NCBI RefSeq assembly: GCF_003576645.1
Contig: NC_044930.1
Coordinates: 4,576,778-4,640,777, forward strand
Direction: 5' to 3'
From: Ipomoea triloba
Taxonomy: Eukaryota > Streptophyta > Magnoliopsida > Solanales > Convolvulaceae
Length of the DNA stretch: 64,000 bases
Shown here: positions 25,301 to 37,612 of the stretch, piece after piece
How positions within the stretch are numbered: position 1 is the first letter of the stretch
How the letters are laid out: the number at the start of each line of letters is the position of its first letter
The notes under the pieces: model-generated
The model's database searches: none
What the model was told of the DNA's origin: nothing
What the model saw: the letters and a program-made list of their open reading frames with translations, nothing else
Position numbers and translations under genes: made by a program

Positions 25301-26323
25301 AGAATCATGCAGTTTGCAAATCGATGGTAAATTTTATAGCCATTGAGTTTTTCCTATTCTATTCTAATGGAGGAGAGGAAATCTAGGTGAAATCAATTAG
25401 TTTATATACAATTCTTTTTTATGCATTAAGAATTTAAGATAGTATGGATTTTTCACTTAAATATTACGGAGTAACATCTTGAGATAGTTCCATTAAGCTA
25501 TCTTTTCCTTTGCAATGGCCTTATGCTGGGATTATGAATTTCTTTTTTGGCCAACGTAAAGTATTCAAGCTTGGTCTTAGTTTTTTGTCATGTTATTATA
25601 AAAACTCCAACTAACTTGTAACACATAACCCCCTTCAAAGTTAAGAAGGGGCTTCTAGTGTTTTTATCATAGTTTTGCAGAAAAGAAAAGGTTGAAATAT
25701 GTACTTGTCTTCATTCTTTACACTCTGTTGTTTCACTAAAATTTTATCATCTGTTTTTGTAGATCACTTGTTGGCGGAGAATGATTCGTGATCTGTCAGC
25801 ATCGATGCCTAAGAACACACTACTACTACTACTCTCAACCTCATTTTGTTGTTCTCTATAGGTAGGGCATTTTTGATTGATGTGCAATGAATCTCAATCT
25901 CCTCCTCAATGTACACTTACCTGGTCTGGTGTTGTTTCACTATAATGTTTTTGGTAGATGTAGATTTGCCCATTTTGTTCATATCCCCTACCCCTAGTAG
26001 CTAATATGTATAATTTCTGCTCCAATCTCCATGCTGAGGAGGGTTTTGTTTCAGATCAAAAGTGAAAAATGGTTGAATTCAATGGATTTTGGTGCTGCCT
26101 TGCCTTCCCTCTCTTCTCTTCTGTTCCCTCCCTCATTCACTTTATTTTGTACTATAATAATTCTCTTACCTTTTTTTTTTTTTCCCAGTTTTTCATATTT
26201 ATTAAATACTTGTTAATTAATGAATTATATAATGAGGTGGAGGCTAGGGAGTTAAGAAAGTATAAAATTTGTTACAAAAAATTTGGTTACTGAAAGATGA
26301 GGAAGTTGCGCATAATTGCCACC
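22395..26323. other. 3.9 kb without a recognised gene; degenerate repeats inside
   Basis: The first few hundred bases are probably 3' UTR. From 23420 to about 25130 there are three or four degenerate copies of a ~300-base block. No long ORF. Possible late UTR exons (for example after TTTTTGTAG at 25761) cannot be shown from sequence. Confidence 0.5.
23420..25130. repeat. Degenerate tandem repeat, units of about 300 bases
   Basis: Blocks recur in the same order: AAAACCA(A/G)TCCAATTCT (24450 and 24759), CTATGAAGTA (23440 and 24490), TTTAAGC then TTTTGCATTC then a poly-TTAG-rich CATTAGCCA(T/C) near 23813-23905, 24585-24675 and 24865-24950, and TGTTGTCCTAA/TGTTTTCCATG after each. The copies are diverged. 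Function unknown. Confidence 0.6.
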
Positions 26324-26331
26324 ACCGTCAT

Positions 26332-26928
26332 TAGGGCTGTCAAGTAGGGCCGAAGCCTGCGGGCCGGCCTGCACCCGCCCCGCAGTGGGGCGGGCTAGGG
26401 CCGGCCTGCACCCGCCCCGCAGTGGGGCGGGCTAGGGCCTCCAAAAAGAAGGCCTGCCAATTAGCGGGCCTAACGGGCTTTGCCCGCGGAAGCCCGCAGC
26501 CCGCGCGGGCTGATCCGCGCGGGTCGCGGGCCGGCCCGTGGGCCATGCTATTAAAAAAAATTAATATATATAATTAATTATTAATTATAGATGATATATA
26601 TTATGTTGTCTGTTCTGTAACTGTTGGCAATATTATATTAATCTAATATTAGTGGACTGTGAACAGTGTGAAGTTTGTTATATTATATTAATCTAATATC
26701 ATATATTTTATTTTAAATATTATTTAATATTTAATTTTAGATTTTTTTAATATTAATTAGTAGGCCCGTGGGCCAGCCCGCCAAACCCGCAAGCCCGCAC
26801 GGGGCGGGCTTGGGCTGTATACTTCCCAGCTCGCGGGCTTCGTGGGCCGGCCCGCATAAGCCCGCGAAAATAAAAGCCCGCAGCGGGCCGGGCCTAATGG
26901 GGCGAGCCGGCCCGCTTTGACACCCCTA
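26332..26928. mobile_element. Non-autonomous hAT element, 597 bp
   Basis: The termini are TAGGGCTGTCAA and, inverted, TAGGGGTGTCAAA. The perfect 8-bp duplication ACCGTCAT flanks it at 26324-26331 and 26929-26936. The subterminal parts are extremely GC-rich, with many GGGCCGGCC/GCGGGC words on both strands, while the centre (26560-26760) is AT-rich and holds a short duplicated TATTATATTAATCTAATAT block. A 40-base unit is tandemly doubled at about 26360-26438. No transposase, so it depends on an autonomous hAT elsewhere. Confidence 0.93.
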
Positions 26929-27616
26929 ACCGTCATAAAGAATCAATAGAATAAAAAATTTAAAGGTATTAAATTTAAACTTTTAATTAGTTTTTAAAAG
27001 TAGTATTTGAATTATACTAAGTTTTCTATATTGTTTTGTATTAGGACTTTAATGCTTTTTTATTCTCTAATATACATAATTGAAATTCATGTTCCAAAGT
27101 TATGAACTTTCTTTTCGCATCAATCAATCAGATTTTTCTTCTGTTCCATCAAATTTTACGGTATGTTTGATTGCATTCATAGATACGCATATGCTTTGAG
27201 TTTTGCAAATAATATATACTAGTAATTTTATTATAATTTTAAATGTTTGTACTTTGAAATAAATTCCTGTTCGTCGTGGTTCATACTATTTTTCTATTGC
27301 GAACAACTACCAAATGCCTTTGGCTGCTGTTCACAATAGTACCTCCACCTACAATGTTTTAAACGTGATTTTTTTGGTAAAATTATAAATTTTCTCATTG
27401 AAAATTATATTATAATCATATGTTAATTGCCAGTTATTGACTTATTCTTATTAGCTTATGAAATCGTAGTGTGATTCACGTATTTGTGCGAAGTTATGTT
27501 GAATTTTTTTCAAACATTGCTAGAAGGATAAAGATTTTTTTATTAGTTGTCCTATTGTTATTAAATTGTTTTCGTCACTTATAAGAAAGTTTATCTATAA
27601 TCTATGGTAGTAATCA

Positions 27617-28648
27617 ATGGAAGGTTCTCAACAAGGAAATAGCAAGGAAAAGAATAAAGTAGTTGGAAATTATACATTGTGGACGCGGGAGGAGAGTAAT
27701 GAGTTGCTACGTCTTATGGTTAATGCGGTAAAAAATGGATGTCGTGGTAGTAGTGGAGTCTTAAGCAAGGCAACTGTGGAAAGAAAGATACTTCCTCTTC
27801 TTAATGAAAAATTTGGTTGTCAAAGATCATATGCACACTACCAAAGTCGATTGAAATGGTTTAGAAGACGTTTTCACAAATTTTCTCAGCTTATGTGTCA
27901 TAACTCTGAATTTCGGTGGGATCCAACAACAAAAAGGTTCATGGCTAGTGATGAAGTGTGAGAAGATTATTTTAAGGTGAGTTTTTTAGGTCATTAAAAT
28001 AGATTTTACTTTGAATTTTATATTTCAAATAAATTATTAACTACTTTTTTTTCTTTTCTTTTCTAGTGTTATTCTACTCATAAGAACCTACGCACATGTA
28101 CTATTGCTGACTATGAAGATTTGGCAATTGTATTTGGGAATACTAATACCACAGGAAGTGATACAGATGCAAAAACCTACAATGCGAAAGAAGATAAACA
28201 ACATAACATTGATGAGCTACAATTTGACTCTGGCAATGATGAATTCATCCTAAATGATGCATATGTAGCATCCCAAGATCCCCAACCCTTACAATATACT
28301 TCGTCAATACCTCAAGAGATAAATGAAGCAACTTCAACAAAGTATTTTAGCAAAAAAAGAAATAGAACAGAGTCGTGTGATGAGAATAGTTTAGTTGAAG
28401 ACCAATCTAACATCTTGGAGAAACTATCTATTTGTTTAGATTCAATTGCTGCTAATTTTCATAGCTTAGTGCAAAAGAGGGAAAAAGGAAATAATTGTTG
28501 GAATGCTATCAAGGAACTCCCAGGCTTGAATAATGACACCCGTTTCAAAGCTATTGAATGGTTGAACACGGAAACAAAGAAGAATATCTTTCTAGAAATG
28601 TCACCACAAAATCGTTACAAGTGGATAATATTTAAATTGTCTAAATGA
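27617..28648 (+). pseudogene. Myb/SANT-like domain protein with in-frame stop
   Basis: Exon 1 is 27617-27976 (donor AAG|GTGAGT) and exon 2 is 28067-28648 (acceptor TTCTAG). The first part has YTLWTREESNELLRLM, then ILPLLNEKFGCQRSYAHYQS and FRWDPTTKRFMASDEV: the Myb/SANT-like domain of L10-interacting-MYB-type and PIF/Harbinger-associated proteins. The frame then meets TGA at 27959-27961, at a position normally held by a conserved Trp before the downstream EDYF. After the intron the same frame continues openly to a typical C-terminal FLEMSPQNRYKWIIFKL. So the gene is intact except for one nonsense codon. It could be a recent pseudogene, or could make a 114-residue DNA-binding fragment. Confidence 0.8.
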
Positions 28649-28758
28649 GAGTTTATATCGTTTTACTTTATATTTAGTTTCAAACATTTTGCTTTATCCA
28701 TAACTTGTAAGGATCTTTGAAAGTATTTTATTTGAATTATTTAATTTAATGTAAGTTC

Positions 28759-28798
<40 letters not shown>
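28759..28798. repeat. (ATT)n microsatellite
   Basis: About 12 ATT units in the region just after the Myb/SANT-like locus. Confidence 0.93.
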
Positions 28799-29033
28799 GT
28801 CACTGTTATTTCTCTTGTTATATGTTACTCATAGAAAATATGAATTTTCATATGAAATAATTTTGTTTGTAAGTGCTTATTAATACCGTTTAGGTAATTG
28901 ACATATAATATTTTGTTCTAATTTGATTATTATCAATACTCTCCCAATTGACTTGTTATACAAGATCTTTTTAGCATGATTTATTTCTCCTATGTGGTTT
29001 GTAAATATTATGTAGGAGTAGAGTAGTAATTTA

Positions 29034-29516
29034 TATCGTAGACCACGGTGCACAATGCATTGCGCACCCCGTACCAAAATGAGTTTTGTGTATTCTAGGT
29101 AATCGTTCTGTGTATTTTAAGCAATCATTCTATGTATTCTAGGCAACCGTTTTGTGTATTCATGTTAGTAACACATGCTCTGATGTGTTTGTGCATTCGC
29201 ATGTTTAGGAGGATGAGTTTGTGTATTTTGTGTCAATATTCTGTGTATTCATGTTATTAACACATGTTGTAATATGTTTGTGCATTCGAATGTTAGGAGA
29301 TGAGTTCTGTGTATTTTATGTCAATATTCTGTGTATTCTGGGCAAATATTATGTGTATTCTAGGCAAACGTTCTGTGTATTCTAGATAATGATGATGTGT
29401 ATTATAAATAATGAATTTCTTGGAGTCATTCGCGTCCGCGCCCACTAACATTGAAACGACGTCGTTTTGGATCAGGGTCTACAGTACACTGTGGGGCGTG
29501 ATCCACGATATAACGA
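29034..29516. mobile_element. TIR element with minisatellite core (TCTGTGTATTCTAGG)
   Basis: The ends are ATATCGTAGACCACGGTG (left) and, inverted, ATATCGTGGATCACGCCC (right). Between them the word TTCTGTGTATTCTAGGCAA and close variants recur about every 25-30 bases from 29080 to 29400. Next to the right end is AACGACGTCGTTTTGGATC, matching the subterminal block of the element at 52253. No coding capacity and no clear target duplication. Confidence 0.65.
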
Positions 29517-29578
29517 TTGGAGTAGAGTTTACTCGGTGTATACCATTGGATAGCGACTACGAATTTCCTTTGTCCCTA

Positions 29579-29579
<1 letters not shown>

Positions 29580-29621
<42 letters not shown>
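29580..29621. repeat. (AAT)n microsatellite
   Basis: About 14 AAT units, followed by AT-rich sequence to 30110 in which I see no gene. Confidence 0.93.
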
Positions 29622-29623
<2 letters not shown>

Positions 29624-30659
29624 GTTGGGGTGGAGGAAGAAACATACAAAAAAAAAAAAAAACGAATTGAATGAGATACTAAAGAGAGTTATGAAATCAT
29701 TAAACATACAAAATGAATGTTTTATATTTGTATGTTTTGATTTACTCAACATTATATTGAAAAGTGAGATTGATTTTAAATTTATAATAAAATATATTTT
29801 TGTAGCAACTAACTTTGATTAATCTTTTCATTGCAATAAATAAATTTATTTAAGGTTATTAAAAATATATAATATATTATAAACGTTTTAAAAGAAATTA
29901 TAAATTATAGTATCAATAAAATTTTGTAAAAGTGTATACAATTTAAAAGTTTAATGACTATTGTAGATTTTTTTAATAAGACTATAAAAGTTTATAAATA
30001 TTTTGTGATATAAGATTTTTATATGCTCTTACAAATCTACCAAGTCTGCCATTTAAAATTAAAATTTATAAAATTTTAATAATGCAAAATATTTTTCCCA
30101 CTATATTCTTTTTATTCACATATATGCTCGTTATTTAAGGATAGTGGTGGTCAACCGTTAACTACCCAAGAGTCATAAAACCAACCGAATACACCCTCCT
30201 TAAACTGTATTTACTTCAATTCTTTATTTTCAATTTTATAAATTTGTAGTCTATATTCTATATTTTCTATTTATCCTTAAAAATTGGAAAATTTTCTAAT
30301 TAGTAAACATAATCTCAAGCCAAAATGGAGTTGAACACTCATGACGTACTGGTACACGAATGATGCTCCACCCACTCAACCACTCCTTTCAAGACAATCT
30401 GATATTATTTCCCACCTTATAAACTTGGGCATTAAGAAAAAAGAGCACGCTTTATTTGTTTCCAAACATTAAAACTGATTTCCTTGGCCCCCAAGGTTTA
30501 TTTGGTCTGTTACCCGAACAAGTAATATACCACCAACGTACGCAATTTAAAGTTATTAGCTAAAAAAAACATCCTCCATCTCCATCTCTATCTCAGAGAA
30601 CACTTCAACAATTTCATCAAGAATCTGTCTTCTCAGAATCTTCATCTTTACTGATTACA

Positions 30660-31790
30660 ATGGCATATTCTGGGAGCAGCAAGACGAGAAAAAGGCGGAA
30701 TGGGGGTGAATCAGTGGAGGAGATGTTGTTAAGATGGAAAGCTTTGAACAATGAAGCTGCAACTAGTAATAGTTCTGCAACTGCACCAGATGGTGCTAGG
30801 AAGAAGAAGAGGAAGTTTCAGGCTAAGGGATCGAGAAAGGGGTGTATGCGCGGGAAAGGTGGACCGGAGAATTCAGGGTGCAGCTATAGGGGTGTTAGGC
30901 AGAGGACTTGGGGGAAGTGGGTTGCAGAAATCCGGGAACCGGTTTCTGCAACCGATGAATGTAACAGTGAAAGGCACCGTCGTAGATTTTGGCTGGGAAC
31001 GTTTTCCACAGCTGTTGAAGGTGCCCTTGCTTATGATATGGCTGCACGGGTAATGTATGGCCCGAACGCCATACTTAACTTCCCCGGCGCATTCTTGCAG
31101 AATGCATCGGGTGGTGGTTTGAGGGTAAACTATGAGGGGGAATCCTCAGCAGCATCTGTCAACAATGATGTTCCTAAGGATGTTTCTAAAGCACAGGAAT
31201 TAAATGTTTTGAGAAGAAATGATTCTAGTTCCCCAATTTGCTCAACTGGGGAATCAAGGGTTGTTCCCATAGTAAAAGAATTAGAGGATCTTGTTGAACC
31301 TGAGCTGCCAGCATATTCTTATGTTAAAAAGGTTAATGATGATATCACAGAGCTTGAAGATTCAAAGCTCTTTAATGGCTCCAATGGAGCCAATATATCA
31401 TGTAATGTAGATGCAGGAATGCAGAATATAGAGACTAAAGTGGATGCAGAAGAGCGACGGCTGGATTTCAACTGTTCAGAATACGAAAGATCAGATGATA
31501 AAAGGTTTAGCCAGGACGAGAATCGGGATTCAGATGAGCGAAAACCTGAGTTGCAGAGCCAACTCGACTACTTTCTGAAAATTTTGTTGGAAGACAATCA
31601 TTCTACAGAAAATATGAACATATCAGAAACCTTCAGCTTAATGGAGAACCATGAAGGAAGCGACTTTTTCAAGAACCTCTTAAAAGAAAGTTTCAGTAAG
31701 GATCCAATACTTGAGCTCAACACAGATGACACAGAAGTGAAACAAGATGGAAAGGATGAACCGAGCAACCATTCTACCCTAGTGGATTGA
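30660..31790 (+). CDS. DREB2-like: DREB2-type AP2/ERF transcription factor
   Basis: An intronless ORF of 376 residues. The N-terminus has a basic [20 protein letters not shown] patch (48-67) ending in the GGPEN motif typical of DREB2 (A-2) factors and acting as nuclear signal. The AP2 domain (about 75-142) has [19 protein letters not shown], with the Val typical of DRE-binding members, then [20 protein letters not shown]. An extra stretch of about ten residues (95-108, [14 protein letters not shown]) lies in the loop between the second and third strands. The rest is acidic and Ser/Asn-rich (activation region). DREB2 factors bind DRE/CRT promoter sites in drought, salt and heat responses. Length is usual for the clade. 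Confidence 0.88.
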   Translation: MAYSGSSKTRKRRNGGESVEEMLLRWKALNNEAATSNSSATAPDGARKKKRKFQAKGSRKGCMRGKGGPENSGCSYRGVRQRTWGKWVAEIREPVSATDECNSERHRRRFWLGTFSTAVEGALAYDMAARVMYGPNAILNFPGAFLQNASGGGLRVNYEGESSAASVNNDVPKDVSKAQELNVLRRNDSSSPICSTGESRVVPIVKELEDLVEPELPAYSYVKKVNDDITELEDSKLFNGSNGANISCNVDAGMQNIETKVDAEERRLDFNCSEYERSDDKRFSQDENRDSDERKPELQSQLDYFLKILLEDNHSTENMNISETFSLMENHEGSDFFKNLLKESFSKDPILELNTDDTEVKQDGKDEPSNHSTLVD

Positions 31791-32660
31791 TTATACAAGG
31801 AACTAGCTTCCATCCGACTATTACTATCATATAAACAAAAAGCGTGGAAAACACCCTGCAGAACCAACAATCACAAGAAACTACTATGGTGCGACATACC
31901 TTGGTAGCCATGGCGGAAGTCAAGATGTTCCAATAACACAGATCATATGGATGCAGTGCACTGGAATTCTCTCCCCTGTAGTAAGATTATAACTTGCAAA
32001 TTTTCAAGATATTAGTGTATTAGGTAAATCGATTTTATTATACAATAGACTAAGTTTTGTGAAAGTATATACTATATAGTATGTTGATTATTAAAAAAGA
32101 AGAGACAGAAGAATATTGATTATTGACAAGACTTTATGCATTGTTGTAAGTAACTTACGATTTTGTTTTACCATAATGTGCTGTCAATGGAAAACATGAG
32201 AATTCAACTAATAAATCATGAAAAACATCTCCTTTACATTCAGCTCTATCTGCCTTTGTTCAAGAATCTTCAATTCTTCACAAAATTTATGTTCTATAAC
32301 AGAAAGCTACTGAATTTACAAGTGGGAAGCTTGGAAAGCTTAACAGCATTACTTTTCGACTCTTAGGAAGTAAATACCATGAAAATGAAGTACTTACTAG
32401 GTTTAACTTAGAGCTGTTTAGTCGTGGTTAGAGATGCTGTAGCATGCTGGTTAATCCTGAAGACGAGGGTGATGGAAGTAACTGTTAATGATCTTTTGCG
32501 TTCCCAAGCTGGACTTATCATATGCTCACCAACATATTGTCTGAGCCATAGTTTTCAGTAAGGGGTCAAGAATCCAAAACCCAGATTGAAAGCATTAATG
32601 CAAGTCAGCCGCTAGAAGGCAGCAAATTTCGTGAGCAAGTCTTCATCATATGACATAAGC
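31791..32660. other. Intergenic gap between converging DREB2-like and DTX44-like genes
   Basis: The two genes converge here, so this interval holds both 3' UTRs. No ORF or RNA gene could be supported. Confidence 0.5.
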
Positions 32661-33000
32661 CTATTCATGTTTTGGCTTTTTGTGCGTTGACAACTCATCA
32701 AGTGCATCGGTACTGTCCCGTTCAATATCAGACCAGAGGAATTTCCAGGGTCCAGTTCTTGTGCCTAGTCTGTTATCATTAGTACGTAAAATGAACAAAT
32801 GCAGATTACCATAAAAACAAACTAGAAGCAGAGAGTAAATTTATGTCAGAATGTGGCGTGATGTTCTAAAAGCAAAACCCAATATTTCATTTACTAGAAT
32901 AGCTGATTTTAACATATGAAACCAATGAAAATGCAAGATTCATAAGAGAAATCATGTATCAAAAATAAATAAGGGAAATATATGCCCTGGTTCTTGAACT

Positions 33001-33048
<48 letters not shown>

Positions 33049-36000
33049 CACCTCAGGCATCCAGCTACCACACGCAAAGCCATTAAGAGAAACAGGCCTG
33101 CCCAAACTCCAGCAAGACCAAAGAAAGGAGTAGCCACCCATAAGAAAACGGAGGAGATCATTCCAATTAGCAACTACTCATCACAAGTAAAGAATAGTAT
33201 CAGAACAGAAAAAGTGAAAAACAAGACAATAAGGATTAGTCAAGATAAATAGAGATCAACTACAATTTACCATTGAGTAAGCAGCAAATTCAAAGTCTGA
33301 GACCCCATAATAAAGTCCATCAAGAACAAAAGCAATGGCGTTCACTGGTTGAGATCCAGCAACAAACTAGGCAATGATAAAAAATACACATGATGAGTCA
33401 CAGTAGCATCTTGTGATAACCAGATGCTCAATCCTTAGGGAGCAAAAACCACTTCTTTTATCTTTGAAGAGAAACCTCAAAGTAGATAATACAATATTGT
33501 GTTTTAAATTTTTTTTACTATCTTTTGAATTCTTTAGAAGAGCCTGTTACAAGGCTGTATAGATAGAACCATATCATGGAATATCAGCAAGTAATCAACT
33601 TGCAAGAAAAAATATGCATGAAATGGAAGGCAAAGCAAGAACAGCTTCTACCAATGCATTCATTGTGAATATGCAATTCACTATTCAAGTCTTGAAGGAA
33701 ATCTATTCAAAAAGTGCATCCTTACCAAAGTACCATAACTGGCAATTTCTAGAACCTCAGAGTCTGAGCTGAATAAGCTGGACAGTGCTCCAAACCACAA
33801 GAGCAAGCTCACACCTAAGGTCAGTCCAGTTGCCATACCAATCTGAAAAAGTAACATTTAAGAAGTTGGCATGTCCGTATTTCTTGAAAAGCTAGATCAA
33901 GGCTATTACACTAGGAGAGGCTGTCAACCTGCAGGACTTTGTAAACCACTTCACGTGCTCGAGTATAATTACCTTGAGAATAATCACTGGCAAGGAGAGC
34001 CTTCAAAAAAGTAAAATAAGAGTAAGAAAACATTGATAATAAGTAAACATGATTTGATTTTTAAAATATGGAAATTCATAATATACTGAGAAATCACTAA
34101 ATACTTCAACAGTTCAACAAAGCCTAATATTAACACTATGGAGCAGTTGAGTAACTGCAGAAGATATTCAGCTCATTCCAGTAATTGTGGGCAATGCTGT
34201 TACATATTAGCAGAAGTTCATGATATTTACTTGGCCTGCCAGTGCTAAAGCATCAGTAAGCATAGACAATGCCAACCAAACTTGGAAACAGATTTGATGA
34301 CCAGCCATAGGTATGGGACCCTCTCTAGCTGCCAGGGATGTTGCCAGTGTCGTGGTTACAAACACTGCCAAAGTTCTCCCAGTAAGAAGAGCACCTGCAA
34401 CACGATATGAGCACATTGAGCATAAGAAAGATTGTACATCCAGAGTAAAGAGGATGAAGAAAGTTATATCTTGAGTGCACTATAACAATTGTTTGCTTCT
34501 TGAGGCATATGTAGAGTAATGTATTTTAACATTTTTGAAGTCGCCATAAGTATCAGATGTGTTGCAATATGAAAGGATTAATAGCTAAACCTTGAACACT
34601 GTAAAGACGGGCATATGTAATCATATGCAAAATTTCTATTGACTTGTACAGCAGACATGTCCAAACATCAGGTCATAAATTCAGTACTCAGGTATTAGTT
34701 TCTGTTAATTTTTGGTGCAAAGCCACAGCTGGGCACTGCCTAGATTGACAACTATCCATCAAAATGTCTCAACTAAACCAAGTAAATTCCTCTTAGCAAA
34801 GGAATTAGTATATAGGTCAGAAGAGAATGATAATGACCAATACAGCCAGAGCAAAAGAAACATGGAGATGCAAATTTTCAATTTACATCCTTAATGCCAA
34901 ATTGGCCCATGGCATACAGGCCTAAAAAGTGGTCATTGATGGTTGCATTAGCTGACAGTGCATTTCTTAGATATACAATCTACTTTGCTATGCTTGCAAT
35001 ATGGGGTGGATCTCTCAATCTCTGATAAAACATGTTAGTCTCTACAATTGTATAAAAGTCTTTTAGCAAGCTAGACTACATATGGCATTAAACGGCCTGC
35101 AATTTCCTGTTTGAGATTCACTGTGTATGCCTTTTCAAAGCAGCATAACCACATATTGAACAGGAAGTGCAACCACAAGAACTAACTTCAGCTTTGAGAA
35201 GAATCATAGTATGATCCAGAATGGCCCATGCCAAGCATGTTAAAATTTTCAATGCAGATTATCAAATATTAGATAACATATTTCTCAGGAAATACCAGAT
35301 TTCAGATATCGAACAACCCTTTCCCCATCAATGTCTGGAGCAATAAGAAGGACTTTGTCATTTAACTTGAAAAGCAGGATGAAAGCAATCAAGTACCTGA
35401 TTAACAGAATGCATAAGGAAAAAAGGAAGTTAGGAAAAGTTACTGCTGGCTTATAGATCTATAAAAGTCACATCCAAATTAATTACAGAATTAGTTTTAC
35501 CACATTTTCGACGTACTCAGAAATCACAGTAGCAATAGCAGCACCACTTATGCCAAAACCACAAGAGAATATCAAAAGTGGATCCAATATTGTATTCAGC
35601 AAGCTACCAGCTCCTAGAACACCACAAATAATTTTATGACCAAACTGGAAGATATAGTGACATCAAAGATTTATAGGTTTCCAAGGAAAAAACGAAATCA
35701 AGTTTCTGAAACTTTCAATTTATATGCTCCATCAGTTTAAACAAGTATTAAATATTACTCATCAATCTCTTATATTATCCTACACAGTAGTAAACAACTA
35801 ATACAAAATTTAAAATCAGTGAAGGATTGTTTTAACTATGGAAAGTTAGAGAAGCAACATTATCAAGCCAATTAACGTAATAGACTGCTTAAGCTTCTTC
35901 ATTTACTTGAGGTTTCTGTGTCTAAGATGATTTAGCTCGAGAGTGATAATATTTTTATAGAGAAATTTAGGAATTAGCAATACTTGCCAACTGCATAAAG

Positions 36001-37612
36001 AGGTGTCTTCGTGTCCTTAAACCCACGAAATGTTCCCTGAGCAGCAAGTGCTATTACAATTGCTGGAGCACCAAACGCCCTCATGGTAAGAAATTGTTCA
36101 GCAGGTGAGCGCATTGGTGAATCCTATAACACATAAGTTCTGAATGAGCAAACTCCAGAAACTTTTTAAAAGAAATCAGTGAGGCACGAGATGCACATCA
36201 TGTTTAAAGTTTAAATATATACTTCCCCTTCTTGTGGACCACATATTCACATCCATCCCGCCAAAACAAGGAAAAAAAATCCCCATATTACTCATTATAT
36301 CCTCATACATGTAAATGCTATGATTAATTTACATATTCTCTGAATAAAAGGTTACTGAGTACATGTTTGTGAATATGTTATGATCTGTTAACCAAGATAT
36401 CATATTAGCATTCTCTAGAACCTTGAGAATAGAGATGGAGGGAAAAAAATCCTGTTGGGAAAAATAACACATACAGCAGCTATACCCATTGCATTCATCA
36501 GAAAACTGGAACCAACGGAAACTGCAATAGCTTCTGCAATGCCAAGGCCAGTAGCAAGTGCTAAAGAAGTTGATACTGAAGGAAGAATAATCTTGCTCTT
36601 CTGTTCTGCCCCACCATCTATCCAAACAAACACAGACCAAACCACAAGAGTTGATTCCATTGCCATTCCAAATGTAAAACACAGCATCAAAGAACACGAA
36701 ATAGATATTTATATACTGGAATAGGCGCACATAAAAGAATCACCACTATATGTCTGCCCTGGCTGATCAGAACCCTTGCTGAGTACTGCCTGCTCTTCAG
36801 CTACAAAAGAAGTTGTAATATTGAGTAGGGGAACATTGAATAATTTGGACACAAGGTTGAACACTGATGCCGAAACTCCTACTGCTGCCAATTCAACCGA
36901 TCCTACACAATTCCAGAGCATTGAATTATGGCCATAGGCACATAGCTTATACTTATAAACATGGATAAATTATACTCCGTATTACAATACCATCAATCAA
37001 AACATACTTGCACCAGTGGCACAAAATGAAGTTAAAGTCGAAATCTTTAACAAACAGAAGTACCTAAATGGCCGACGAATGCAGTATCAATAAGCGAAGC
37101 AATGGGATCAGCAGCCAGAGCCAATGCAGCAGGCAATGCAATTGACAAAATCTCTCGACCCAATCCATCCACTTTGAATCCCTCCCTGCAAAATCTCAAA
37201 CAAAACAGTAAAAAGGAAAATGTGAGTAACAACCTAATAATAAAAACCAAAACGACATCACTAGAAATATTGATGAAGGGAACCGAAGATTGTACAATAT
37301 CGAAGAGGCTGAACTCCAGAGAGACAACCCGGATGGATGATCCGGGTCGGGTTCCCGGACCCGGTTATCTGAAATCACCGAAGAATCGGGGCTTGTTTTG
37401 GAACCGTCAGCTGCTTTCTCCGGCAGAATGCTGGCGCTTTTGTTGGGAGAAGATTTGGCGGTAGTTCGAATGCGAAGTGAAAGGCGATTGTTTCGAAGAT
37501 TCAGCGGAGCGAGAGGAGAGGGAGAGAAACAGGTGTGTGTGCTATGGAGAAGCGATTGCGTTGAGAAATGGTTGCGGCAGCGAAGCTGTGAGAGGCTAGA
37601 CGCCACCGCCAT
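32661..37612 (-). CDS. DTX44-like: MATE efflux transporter, DETOXIFICATION 44-like (plastid type), 13 exons
   Basis: Joined exons (minus strand): 37612-37284, 37185-37064, 36902-36744, 36617-36475, 36123-35988, 35613-35517, 35396-35296, 34394-34231, 34000-33929, 33842-33726, 33366-33271, 33173-33052, 32769-32661; 588 residues, all phases compatible. The N-terminal ~75 residues are Ser/Arg-rich and poor in acid, like a chloroplast transit peptide. Then IALPAALALAADPIASLIDT, FNLVSKLFNVPLLNITTSF, RGFKDTKTPLYAVGAG, ATSLAAREGPIPMAGHQ, SQPVNAIAFVLDGLYYGVSD and GTRTGPWK follow the Arabidopsis DTX44 order throughout. MATE proteins export organic solutes by H+ or Na+ antiport across 12 helices; the substrate of this clade is not settled. 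Intron 5 has a GC donor (35987-35986). The end of exon 1 (weak donor) and exon 3 are the least sure. Confidence 0.9.
33004..33046. repeat. (AG)n microsatellite next to a splice donor
   Basis: About 21 AG units. On the coding strand it is a CT tract beginning six bases after the GT of the last intron of the MATE gene. Confidence 0.93.
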
